Below are positions 1 through 6,076 of a stretch of DNA of 7,742 bases, piece after piece. The DNA comes from Candidatus Babeliales bacterium (lineage in GTDB: Bacteria; Babelota; Babeliae; Babelales; CAZZPM01): the NCBI GenBank assembly GCA_016763165.1, contig JAESUJ010000101.1, forward strand, positions 1 to 7,742, written 5' to 3'. A model generated the notes under the pieces. The model worked only from the letters and a program-made list of their open reading frames with translations, was not told where the DNA came from and searched no databases. The position numbers were made by a program, and so were the translations under genes. Position 1 is the stretch's first letter, and every line of letters begins with the position of its first letter.

Positions 1-88
1 AACAAAGAATATAATAAATAATTCAATAACACAAATGAAATAGCTCTATCATCCAAAAACTGACTTAATCATTGAAATTGTAAGGAAA

Positions 89-1644
89 TCAGACCAATAA
101 AAGCGGTTTTTCCATCTCATCTTCAATAGGGGTTTCTTGTAAAGATAGAATAGTTGGTGCAATAAGACTCAACCCAACAGGCAACTGTTCAATCGATAAT
201 TGGTCAAATACTTTACCTTTTGAATATTTTGAAGCAATTAAAAAAATCACATCATTTTTTGTATGTGAGGTTCTTTTTTCTCCTGTTTTTTCATCAATCA
301 TCTCTTCAGCATTACCATGATCAGCTGTCAGAACCAATATTCCATCCCGTTTATCGACATACTCAATAATCTTTTTAAGCTGATCATCCAACAGCTCACA
401 TGCTGCAACTGTCGCATCAAAGTCACCTGAATGAGCGACCATATCAGCATTGGCATAATTGACGACAATAAAGCCCACCTGCTCATCTTGCAACTGCTTA
501 ATCACTTCTTCTGTTATTTTTTCTGCAGACATAGCAGGAGCATCTGCATATGAATCCTGTTTGAGTGAAGGAATAATTATCTGCTTTTCACGCGAACAAA
601 GAGAAGAGTTATTGCCATGCAAATAATAACCAACATGCATCTGCTTTTCACTTTCAGCAATTGTTACGATTTTAAAGTCATCTTTTTCTGCTTGTCTGTT
701 AATGGATGCCAAAAGCCCACTCTCTATCGTTACTCGATCAAGCAGTGTTGATGGTGCCCATGAAGGAAGCACTTCCCAATACGATACAGAACTCATAACT
801 TGACTAAAAGATGTCCCTCCCTGATCTGAGTCACAAAGTCGCTCTATAATCTGCCTTGTTCGCTCAGGCCGAATATTAAAGAAAAAAAGTGCATCCTCTG
901 GACTAATAACCCCTTGAGCGTTAAGAAGCTCTGGTTTGATGTACTGATCATCATCTCCAAACTCATACGCCTCATCAATAACATCACGCCAATTTTTTTC
1001 TGAACTCAATGTTTTTTTGGTTATTGCTGCCACCACCTGATCAGTCCGATCATAATGTTTATCCCGATCCATCGCATACAGGCGGCCTGCAATACTTACA
1101 ATTGATGCATTCCCTAACTCCTGACAAACAAGATCCAACTTTTGTAAATATATTTGAGCAGATCGAGGCGAAACATCACGTCCATCAAGCCATGCATGTA
1201 TCAAAATCTCTTTAACTCCTGCTGCATGCGCACTTCTCATCAACGCATACAGATGATCTTCATGAGCATGTACCCCACCATCAGAGAGTAGTCCTAAAAA
1301 ATGTAACCGCTTTTCATCTCGTACAATTTCTTTTAAAAAAACTTGCCACTCTTTATGATGAGACAATCCATTTTGATGAGTCAGCTCATGCATCCGTTTT
1401 AACGAAGATGGCAGAATACATCCCGACCCAATCGTCAAATGTCCTACCTCAGAGTTTCCTGAGAAACCTGGCAACAGACCGACAGATTTTTCTGCCGCCT
1501 GCAATTGTATCCAGGGATATTTTTCATTAAAAGCTCCGATGTTGGCATTTTTGCTTTAAAAATCGCATTTCCTGCTTTTTTATCAGAAATACCAAAACCA
1601 TCAAAAATTACTAAAATAAGCGGTTTAGTTCTATTTTTTATCAT
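89..1644 (-). CDS. gpmI: 2,3-bisphosphoglycerate-independent phosphoglycerate mutase, interrupted by one frameshift
   Basis: Cofactor-independent phosphoglycerate mutase, which interconverts 3- and 2-phosphoglycerate in cytoplasmic glycolysis using two Mn ions and a phosphoserine. The first part (1644 down to about 1525) starts MIKNRTKPLILVIFDGFG, with the metal-ligand Asp15. The rest continues in another frame with YPWIQLQAAEKSVG and the catalytic-serine motif GNSEVGH (Ser about 65 of the repaired protein). Further family motifs follow in order: LSDGGVHAHEDH, WLDGRDVSP, AMDRDKHYDR, FFNIRPERTRQI, NADMVAHSG, LTADHGNAEEM and SHTKND. All expected metal and catalytic residues are visible. Restoring one base gives about 518 aa, against a family norm near 510. 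Without it, the first frame ends at 1444 (66 aa), and the second could start only at a TTG (1504) that would exclude Asp15. The gene diverges from P1. The lesion is either recent or a sequencing error; family assignment is near certain. Confidence 0.93.
1520..1524 (-). other. Single-base frameshift site in gpmI (A5 run on the coding strand)
   Basis: On the minus strand the sequence reads ATG AAA AA TAT CCC TGG. Adding one A to the five-A run gives M-K-K-Y-P-W-I-Q-L, joining the N-terminal frame exactly to the GNSEVGH frame with normal family spacing. The lesion is therefore most simply the loss of one A in this run. It could be a real mutation or a homopolymer miscall. Confidence 0.75.
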
Positions 1645-1655
1645 ATTTTATTTCC

Positions 1656-1683
1656 ATTTAAAGATTGTTACTATTATTATCAA
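1656..1683 (-). promoter_or_regulatory. Candidate sigma70-type promoter for gpmI
   Basis: On the minus strand there is a -35-like TTGATA (1683-1678), a 16-base spacer and a -10-like TTAAAT (1661-1656), a few bases before the gpmI ATG at 1644. The TTGATA half is preserved in the diverged copy upstream of P3 (3459-3464). The match is moderate and the leader would be very short, so this is a candidate only. Confidence 0.35.
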
Positions 1684-1720
1684 AAACTTTTAAAAAAAAT
1701 GTTACCATGTTAAAGTGGTC

Positions 1721-1750
1721 TTGAAGATAATATTTCTCATACAATAAAAT
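1721..1750 (+). promoter_or_regulatory. Candidate sigma70-type promoter for the P1-P2-rsmE operon
   Basis: TTGAAG (1721-1726), an 18-base spacer and TAAAAT (1745-1750) resemble -35 and -10 boxes. A start site near 1757 would leave a short leader before the Shine-Dalgarno-like AAGGAA (1765-1770) and the ATG at 1778. It is the only good promoter match ahead of the tightly packed P1, P2 and rsmE genes. Confidence 0.5.
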
Positions 1751-1777
1751 TATGAACTAAAAAAAAGGAATATTTTT

Positions 1778-2152
1778 ATGAAAAAATATTTTATAACAAT
1801 TGCGCTTCTTTTTTCAATCGGATCCTCCGTACAAATATTGCAAGCTGATGAATTTAATGATGACTTGGAGGCGATGGAGGCGATGGATACAGGAGATATT
1901 GAAATTGAAGTTTCTTGGACAGACCGTGCTCAAGTTTGTAAAAATCTTCCTTCTTTAATTAGTGAAGCATATCCCAAGTCAACCATCACCTTTTTCAGCC
2001 TTATTATTATTGCTTGTACAAAAGCAGTAAATAAAGAGTTAGGATTAGGCATTCTTGCAGTAGCAGCATACCCTTTTTATAAATCTGGATCTGTTCTGTA
2101 TCAAGAATATGTTGAATCTGAAGAAACAGAAGAAGAACAAGAAAGCATTTAA
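1778..2152 (+). CDS. Small exported/membrane protein of unknown function, paralog P1
   Basis: A 124-aa protein that I do not recognise. It begins with a clear signal peptide (residues 1-23, basic MKK, hydrophobic core, likely cleavage after LQA before Asp24). An acidic segment (24-45) with DDLEAMEAMDTGD follows, then VSWTD (45-49). Two hydrophobic stretches (about 69-84 and 88-107) enclose the motif AVAAYPFYKS, and the tail is strongly acidic (ESEETEEEQES). This suggests a protein exported across the inner membrane and possibly anchored there. P2 (2170-2616) and P3 (3562-3957) share the same architecture. The start is supported by AAGGAA eight bases upstream and a promoter at 1721-1750. P2 follows after 17 bases, so the two are probably co-transcribed. 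A 9-bp in-frame tandem duplication (1868-1885) encodes the repeated EAM. Coding status is strongly supported by conservation among the three copies. Confidence 0.85.
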   Translation: MKKYFITIALLFSIGSSVQILQADEFNDDLEAMEAMDTGDIEIEVSWTDRAQVCKNLPSLISEAYPKSTITFFSLIIIACTKAVNKELGLGILAVAAYPFYKSGSVLYQEYVESEETEEEQESI

Positions 2153-2169
2153 TACTGATAGGGAACTTT

Positions 2170-2616
2170 ATGAAAAAATATTTTATAACCATTGCGCTTC
2201 TCTTTTCAATCGAATCCTGCGTTCAAATACTACATGCCGATGAATTAAAATATGATGATTTAGATGCAATGAGTGAAATTGATACAAACAAAGTTAAAAG
2301 TGATGTTTCTTGGGAAGAAACTAAAAAAGCCATTCCCACTCTTCTATCAATAATCAAAGATAACCCTGATGATTGTGAAATTGAAGTACTAGGCATAAAT
2401 CCAAAAAATATTTCATCCTTTGTAAACTCCTTCATAGAGTCACATCCAAAATCGACTTTCGCCGGGGCAAGTCTTATTGCCGTTGGAGGAGTATATTACA
2501 TAAATAAATGTGCTCTTTTCGCACTTGTAGTAGCAGCATACCCTCTGTATAAATCTATATCTGTTCTGTATCAAGAATATGTTGAATCTGAAGAAACAGA
2601 AGAAGAAAACAGCTAA
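2170..2616 (+). CDS. Small exported/membrane protein of unknown function, paralog P2
   Basis: A 148-aa paralog of P1, with a near-identical signal peptide (MKKYFITIALLFSI, likely cleavage after LHA at residue 23). It keeps the DDLDAM acidic segment, VSW (46-48), a hydrophobic region about 97-130 with VVAAYPLYKS, and the acidic tail YVESEETEEENS. It differs by roughly 25 extra residues in the middle (about 60-90, containing DNPDDCEIEVLGINPKN). Both ends align with P1 at the DNA level: the last 78 bp match at 74 of 78 positions, while the centre does not align. An AGGGA ribosome-binding site (2160-2164) precedes the ATG. The gene lies 17 bases after P1 and 6 bases before rsmE, consistent with one transcript. 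Function unknown; export and membrane association are inferred from hydrophobicity only. Confidence 0.85.
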   Translation: MKKYFITIALLFSIESCVQILHADELKYDDLDAMSEIDTNKVKSDVSWEETKKAIPTLLSIIKDNPDDCEIEVLGINPKNISSFVNSFIESHPKSTFAGASLIAVGGVYYINKCALFALVVAAYPLYKSISVLYQEYVESEETEEENS

Positions 2617-2622
2617 ACCTCT

Positions 2623-3375
2623 ATGCAGAACTTAATGGCTACAAATAAGCAAAAACATCTGTTTTCATTTTTTTATTCTGAAAAGTTTCCTCACATTGAA
2701 AGACAGTTTATTCTAAAAGATAAGCTTCTTTGTCAGCGAATACTGACAATCACCCGATTAAAAACAGGTAATCAATGCATTCTTTTTTCAAAAACAGAAC
2801 ATTTGCTTGCAACAATTGTTGATTATGATGAAAAAAAGCAGTCTCGTATTATTTTTGAATCGGGTGACAAACAGATAAATCAGTCTTTAACTCCCCAGAT
2901 TACCCTCTACATTGGACTTGCAAAACAGAACAACTGGCCAGAAATTTTATATTCTGCTGCTCGACTTGGTATCACAACCATCCAACCAATTATCACTGAA
3001 CGAGCTCAAACAAAACTTCCAGCGGAACATCGGCTGCAACAGATCATGATTTCAGCATGCGAACAAGCAAAACAATTTATGCTCCCAATCGTAAAGCAAC
3101 CAATCCGATTAGAACAAATTTCATCAATCGATTCCGAAGAATTTCGCTGGTATGCTGACCCTGAAGGATCACCGTTAATTCAAGTACCATTTCTTAATCA
3201 AAAAATTAAGCATTGCTCTGTAGCTATCGGTCCTGAAGCAGGATTCACCCAGCAAGATTCTAACATCCTTGAACAAAAAGGATTTCTTCCGTATCAGCTC
3301 ACGCCAACTATTTTAAGAACGATTGACGCAACACCACTTGCTCTCGGTATCATCCGAATATTTTGCAAGCAATAG
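2623..3375 (+). CDS. rsmE: Ribosomal RNA small subunit methyltransferase E (16S rRNA m3U1498), divergent
   Basis: SPOUT-family methyltransferase that uses S-adenosylmethionine to N3-methylate U1498 of 16S rRNA. The 250-aa length matches the family (about 240-250). The N-terminal domain shows RILTITRLKTGNQCILF, the counterpart of the usual HLxxVLRLKxGD segment. The SPOUT domain has LYIGLAKQNNWPEILYSAARLGITTIQP with ITER, then SVAIGPEAGF (199-208) and LTPTILRTIDATPLALG (226-242), the counterparts of IGPEGGF and LGxRILRTETAxLAAL in typical members. The knot motifs thus depart from consensus (GPEAG, TIDAT). The annotated ATG lies 6 bases after the P2 stop with no clear Shine-Dalgarno, so translation is probably coupled to P2; the ATG at 2635 is an alternative start. 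The last 17 codons have a relic copy at 4055-4108. Confidence 0.85.
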   Translation: MQNLMATNKQKHLFSFFYSEKFPHIERQFILKDKLLCQRILTITRLKTGNQCILFSKTEHLLATIVDYDEKKQSRIIFESGDKQINQSLTPQITLYIGLAKQNNWPEILYSAARLGITTIQPIITERAQTKLPAEHRLQQIMISACEQAKQFMLPIVKQPIRLEQISSIDSEEFRWYADPEGSPLIQVPFLNQKIKHCSVAIGPEAGFTQQDSNILEQKGFLPYQLTPTILRTIDATPLALGIIRIFCKQ

Positions 3376-3397
3376 AAACAGTCTCCCACAACGTCTC
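3322..3397. repeat. Direct repeat copy A: rsmE 3' end plus antisense OPT 3'-end relic
   Basis: This 76-bp stretch aligns without gaps to 4055-4130, with 65 of 76 bases identical by my count. It holds the last codons of intact rsmE and 22 bp downstream of its stop. Beyond 3397 the similarity to the second copy stops. Confidence 0.9.
3350..3397 (-). pseudogene. Relic of the OPT transporter C-terminus
   Basis: On the minus strand this reads ETLWETVSIACKIFG followed by TGA. The end of the OPT protein encoded at 4083-5795 is DTLWEFFSIACKMFG followed by TGA, giving 11 of 15 residues identical and the same stop. No OPT reading frame extends upstream (rightward) beyond 3397. It is therefore a fossil carried along when the neighbouring region duplicated. 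Its first half lies antisense within the functional rsmE coding sequence. Confidence 0.8.
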
Positions 3398-3426
3398 AGT
3401 TGTTTAAAATTCAAATCAGACCACGA

Positions 3427-3510
3427 TTTATTTCAATTTGAATAACTATTACCATTGTTATCAAAAAACTTGAAAAAAAAGAATGCTGTGATAGCTTTGG
3501 TCCTTGAGAA
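3427..3510 (+). repeat. Diverged copy of the gpmI/P1 intergenic region upstream of P3
   Basis: This stretch aligns with small indels to about 1647-1728. Shared landmarks in order are TTTATTTC(C/A)ATTT, a TTAC-TATT-type block, TTATCAAAAA, CTT with a long A run, and TGGTC(C)TTGA. The -10-like TAAAAT of the P1 promoter is not preserved at the corresponding position here, so P3 may use a different or weaker promoter. Confidence 0.65.
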
Positions 3511-3561
3511 GAGCCGTTCTTTTCACGACAGAAAAACCAGATTAAAAGAAAGAAATATTTC

Positions 3562-3957
3562 ATGAAAAAATATCTTATAACATTTGTCCTCTTTTTTTCA
3601 ATTTCGCCTTGCTTACAAATGTTACATGCGGATGAACTCGTTGATGATTTAGAGACCATTATCAACACAGATACCAGCAATACAGAAGTCAAGGCATCAT
3701 GGACTGATTACGCGAATTATGCTACAATTCTCCCATCATTAGCCCTAAACAAAATCGATGCTATCATTACAAAATACCCTAAAGCAATCTTCGCAACATC
3801 TAGTACTTTAGCTCTTGCAATAGCAATAAAAACAAACCGTTTAGACAAATTCTTATATGCATTAGTATTACTAGCTTACCCTTTACATCAATCTGCAACC
3901 GTTTTAAATAAAAAATATTCCGTGATTGAAAATCAAGAAGCAACCGAAGAGAACTAA
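3562..3957 (+). CDS. Small exported/membrane protein of unknown function, paralog P3
   Basis: A 131-aa, more diverged paralog of P1 and P2. The signal peptide is MKKYLITFVLFFSI..., with likely cleavage after LHA (residue 23). The acidic start of the mature part contains DDLETI, followed by ASWTDY (45-50). A hydrophobic stretch at about 73-90 (with YPKAIFA) and a second at about 96-115 with LLAYPLHQS follow, then an acidic tail ending NQEATEEN. The YPK and AYP landmarks align with P1 and P2, while the central and tail sequences have drifted. The Shine-Dalgarno is weak (GAAAG-like, about 3548-3556). The gene stands alone between the rsmE 3' end and the hairpin at 3985-4031. Its upstream region is a diverged copy of the P1 upstream region, which suggests it derives from the same duplication that left the rsmE/OPT relics. 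Function unknown. Confidence 0.82.
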   Translation: MKKYLITFVLFFSISPCLQMLHADELVDDLETIINTDTSNTEVKASWTDYANYATILPSLALNKIDAIITKYPKAIFATSSTLALAIAIKTNRLDKFLYALVLLAYPLHQSATVLNKKYSVIENQEATEEN

Positions 3958-3984
3958 ACAGAAATAAAAAACTTATAAACAGAA

Positions 3985-4031
3985 TCAATTATAGCTATTG
4001 CTTAATCAAACCGATCAATAGCTATAATTGA
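3985..4031. terminator. Perfect 16-bp inverted repeat, possible bidirectional terminator
   Basis: The arm TCAATTATAGCTATTG (3985-4000) is the exact reverse complement of 4016-4031, with a 15-base loop between. It sits between the convergent P3 and OPT genes, where a shared terminator is expected. The stem is AT-rich and neither side has a strong T tract: the minus-strand side reads TCTGTTTATAAGTTTTTTATTTC, only moderately T-rich. Terminator function is likely but not certain. Confidence 0.55.
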
Positions 4032-4054
4032 AAATCAAGAAAAAAAACCCAAAA

Positions 4055-4108
4055 ATTGATGCAACACCACTTTCTCTAAGCATCATCCGAACATTTTGCA
4101 AGCAATAG
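4055..4108 (+). pseudogene. Relic of the rsmE C-terminus
   Basis: The plus strand reads IDATPLSLSIIRTFCKQ followed by TAG, against IDATPLALGIIRIFCKQ plus TAG at the end of intact rsmE (14 of 17 identical). Upstream of 4055 rsmE similarity ends abruptly, replaced by an A-rich stretch. The relic overlaps the OPT coding sequence by 26 bp (4083-4108), which may explain why this part was kept. Confidence 0.8.
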
Positions 4109-4130
4109 AAAAAAACTCCCACAAGGTGTC
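4055..4130. repeat. Direct repeat copy B: OPT 3' end plus rsmE 3'-end relic
   Basis: Second copy of the 76-bp repeat found at 3322-3397 (65 of 76 identical, ungapped, offset 733 bp). Here the minus-strand OPT C-terminus is intact, and the plus-strand rsmE end is the relic. Confidence 0.9.
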
Positions 4131-5795
4131 GCCGGCTAACATGCCTGACCAGAATGGATGCTGTGTTTTATTATTAAAGAAAAATCGATTAATTGTCGCC
4201 CCAATCAACAGACCAATCGTCAAATTATTCGGCATCAACAGACCACCAAAAACCATTGTTGGACTCAAACGTAAAAAGCGAAGAAAGTATCCATACATAA
4301 ATCCAAGCAGAAGAATTTGCCAATCAAAACTAAATGAATTAATCAACAACGCCCGTGATCGACCCCGTTGTCCAAACAGATCAGCCGATCCCAATTCAAA
4401 GTTTGTACAAAGAATCCACAAAATCAATCCGATCACAGCAGCTGTCACAAAAATCCCCATCATTGTGTATCGATGCATGTCGTGCCGAGAGATTTTTTGT
4501 AAATCACCAATCTTCACACTAAACAGATAATTAGCTGCTGCAGCCATTGTCACTACGACAAAAATCGAAAGCCATGTTATTTGAAATGGTGTCAGAGCAA
4601 ATAAAAAGAGAGCCGGCAACATAATAAACGTAACAAAGCGACCAAAGGTTACCAGACCAATTTTTCCTGCTATGAAGCAGATATTATATGTTACAAACAT
4701 TGCCCCAACAACAGTAAACAGAGCTGCAAAAACTGAAAAACCGAGTGCGTATAACAATGACCACGAAAGCGTGAATAGCAACAACCCTTCATACCGATCA
4801 TACCAATGCGAGACCTGATCAACAGCTTCATCAGCATGACCTGAGAAAAAACTTCGAACCATCTGAACAGATTCGTTAATCTGATTACCTATAGAAAAAT
4901 CTTCAGCTGCTTTTTTCTCAATCCATCGTTTTAATTGACCTGGATATCGTGACAACCCATTAAATAGCTCAGCAAGAACAAGTCCGCTACAAAATGCTGT
5001 TAAAAAAGAACCTTGCGATAACGGTTTAAAAAATGTCCATGGAAGCCATAAGCTATGCATGTTTAGAGGATACACCACCAGATATTTAGACAACGCCCCA
5101 ACCAACAGAGGAACCACGATCGTCATCCCTGCTGTAAACCCAATCGCCCAGACCATCGGCATTATCGACAAAGCAAGCGCATTTCCAAAAATTGACTCAG
5201 CAATAATTATATTTTTTGAGAGCCCAAACCATGAAAAAACTGAGGGGATAGCCAATGATCCTGCTTTTAACCCATCGCGGAGCAAACAGGTGATCAGACT
5301 GAATGAAGTTCCCTGAACCAATAGTTTAGCATCAGCTTTATGATCTTGTGCAACAATAGTCTCATGAATCATCACACTGACTGGAAAACGGAGCCCTGAT
5401 CGCTCAAGTAAAGCTCTTGAATACAGACGCCCCAACCAGAGACCAAACAACCCTGCAATCAGAGTCGTTATGCCAAGAAGGCCTGAGAAATACCACTTAT
5501 TCTGTAACAATGCATGGAAATCTGTTGGTGATAAAAAATATAAGGTTGGAAACGTAAAACCAACACCTATCGCAATCATCCCGCCAACCGACCCAATCGC
5601 CTGAAAAATTGCTAACTTATGTTCAAATAATTTCTTATCACCTCGACCTACATCGCCACGAAACAGAATGCTAGCAAACAGAACCAGAACAGGCGCTATA
5701 AATGGCCCAAACATCGTTGCTATCGAGACATATGAAAGCACAATGCAAGAAAATATTGTCCCTATAATTCCCCAAAAACCAAGAGCTATATTCAT
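4083..5795 (-). CDS. OPT-family (oligopeptide transporter type) membrane transporter
   Basis: A 570-aa polytopic inner-membrane protein with roughly a dozen or more hydrophobic segments. It resembles the prokaryotic OPT family, proton-coupled importers of peptides or metal chelates. Family-like features are an N-terminal membrane pair, then RSGLRFPVSVMIHETIVAQ followed by KLLVQG (the place of the usual L-P-F-P-E-G...AKLL segment). A mid-protein SIMPMVWAIGFTAGMTIVVPLLVGALSKYLVVYPL block matches the family's G-hydrophobic-L-VYP pattern, and the C-terminus has GGLLMPNNLTIGLLIGATI and MLAGDTLWE. The hydrophilic loop with GNQINESVQMVRSFFSGHADEAVDQ is cytoplasmic or periplasmic. I chose the ATG at 5795 rather than the in-frame one at 5819 because AGGAG lies five bases upstream. 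The C-terminal codons overlap an rsmE relic. Substrate cannot be told from sequence; nutrient import from a host is a reasonable guess. Confidence 0.78.
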   Translation of the reverse strand: MNIALGFWGIIGTIFSCIVLSYVSIATMFGPFIAPVLVLFASILFRGDVGRGDKKLFEHKLAIFQAIGSVGGMIAIGVGFTFPTLYFLSPTDFHALLQNKWYFSGLLGITTLIAGLFGLWLGRLYSRALLERSGLRFPVSVMIHETIVAQDHKADAKLLVQGTSFSLITCLLRDGLKAGSLAIPSVFSWFGLSKNIIIAESIFGNALALSIMPMVWAIGFTAGMTIVVPLLVGALSKYLVVYPLNMHSLWLPWTFFKPLSQGSFLTAFCSGLVLAELFNGLSRYPGQLKRWIEKKAAEDFSIGNQINESVQMVRSFFSGHADEAVDQVSHWYDRYEGLLLFTLSWSLLYALGFSVFAALFTVVGAMFVTYNICFIAGKIGLVTFGRFVTFIMLPALFLFALTPFQITWLSIFVVVTMAAAANYLFSVKIGDLQKISRHDMHRYTMMGIFVTAAVIGLILWILCTNFELGSADLFGQRGRSRALLINSFSFDWQILLLGFMYGYFLRFLRLSPTMVFGGLLMPNNLTIGLLIGATINRFFFNNKTQHPFWSGMLAGDTLWEFFSIACKMFG

Positions 5796-5800
5796 TTTTT

Positions 5801-5805
5801 CTCCT
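5801..5805 (-). promoter_or_regulatory. Shine-Dalgarno deciding the OPT transporter start
   Basis: AGGAG on the minus strand, five bases before the ATG at 5795. The upstream in-frame ATG at 5819 would place this site inside the coding region and has no such motif, so MNIALGFWG is the preferred N-terminus. Confidence 0.75.
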
Positions 5806-6038
5806 TTTTTATAGAACAAAGCTTTAAAAACCTAATCCTATGATGAAACTGAATTGCAAAAAACTCAAATATTTTGATATTTTTTTCAAACTTTATCTTT
5901 TTTTTTGTAAAATTAATTCTTATTTTGAATGAAAATATCAGAAAAGCACCATTCTGAAGGCATTATTTGCAAGTAGTGTTATTTTGGTTTAGACTAGACT
6001 ATTAGAATTTTATTCGTATAAAAACCTAGTTTTTTTTG

Positions 6039-6076
6039 AATGGGGTCAGATAAAAAATGCATTTGCAATTTGATCT
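6039..6076 (+). mobile_element. Possible remnant of a REP-associated transposase element end (GGGGTCAG motif)
   Basis: GAATGGGGTCAGATAAAAAATGCATTTGCAATTTGATC-type sequence occurs here in non-coding DNA. From general knowledge, GGGGTCAGA/GTC-like strings followed by a T-rich tract recur beside IS200-like/REP-associated Y1 transposase genes in many bacteria. No transposase gene is present, so at most this is a remnant or a non-autonomous copy. A chance match in AT-rich DNA cannot be excluded. Confidence 0.3.

Noticed and set aside
1..88. Possible gene fragment at the left edge
   Set aside because: No open frame, clear hairpin terminator or RNA-like structure is visible; it reads as ordinary AT-rich sequence downstream of gpmI.
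1009..1215. Plus-strand open frame opposite gpmI
   Set aside because: It lies entirely antisense to well-conserved gpmI motifs and has no recognisable domain or ribosome-binding site.
1514..1526. Programmed ribosomal frameshifting in gpmI
   Set aside because: There is no heptameric slippery site, downstream structure or known precedent in this enzyme. A base deletion or sequencing error is simpler.
1444..1644. A separate 66-aa gene at the gpmI 5' end
   Set aside because: Residues 1-41 are the gpmI N-terminus with its metal ligand. The remaining residues are out-of-frame translation after the one-base lesion.
3411..3692. Minus-strand open frame across the P3 upstream region and start
   Set aside because: It runs through the duplicated promoter region and antisense to the P3 signal peptide, with no domain or conservation of its own.
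3985..4031. The perfect inverted repeat as a miniature inverted-repeat transposable element
   Set aside because: The whole structure is only 47 bp, has no visible flanking target-site duplication, and no second copy was seen in the window.
3322..4130. The 76-bp direct repeats as attachment sites or ends of an insertion
   Set aside because: They are protein-coding ends on both strands and no integrase or transposase lies between them. Segmental duplication explains them better.
4096..4530. Plus-strand open frame of 144 codons opposite the OPT gene
   Set aside because: It is antisense to conserved OPT membrane segments. The basic, low-complexity product looks like a shadow of the hydrophobic protein on the other strand.
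5059..5316. Plus-strand open frame of 85 codons within the OPT gene region
   Set aside because: Antisense shadow with no independent support.
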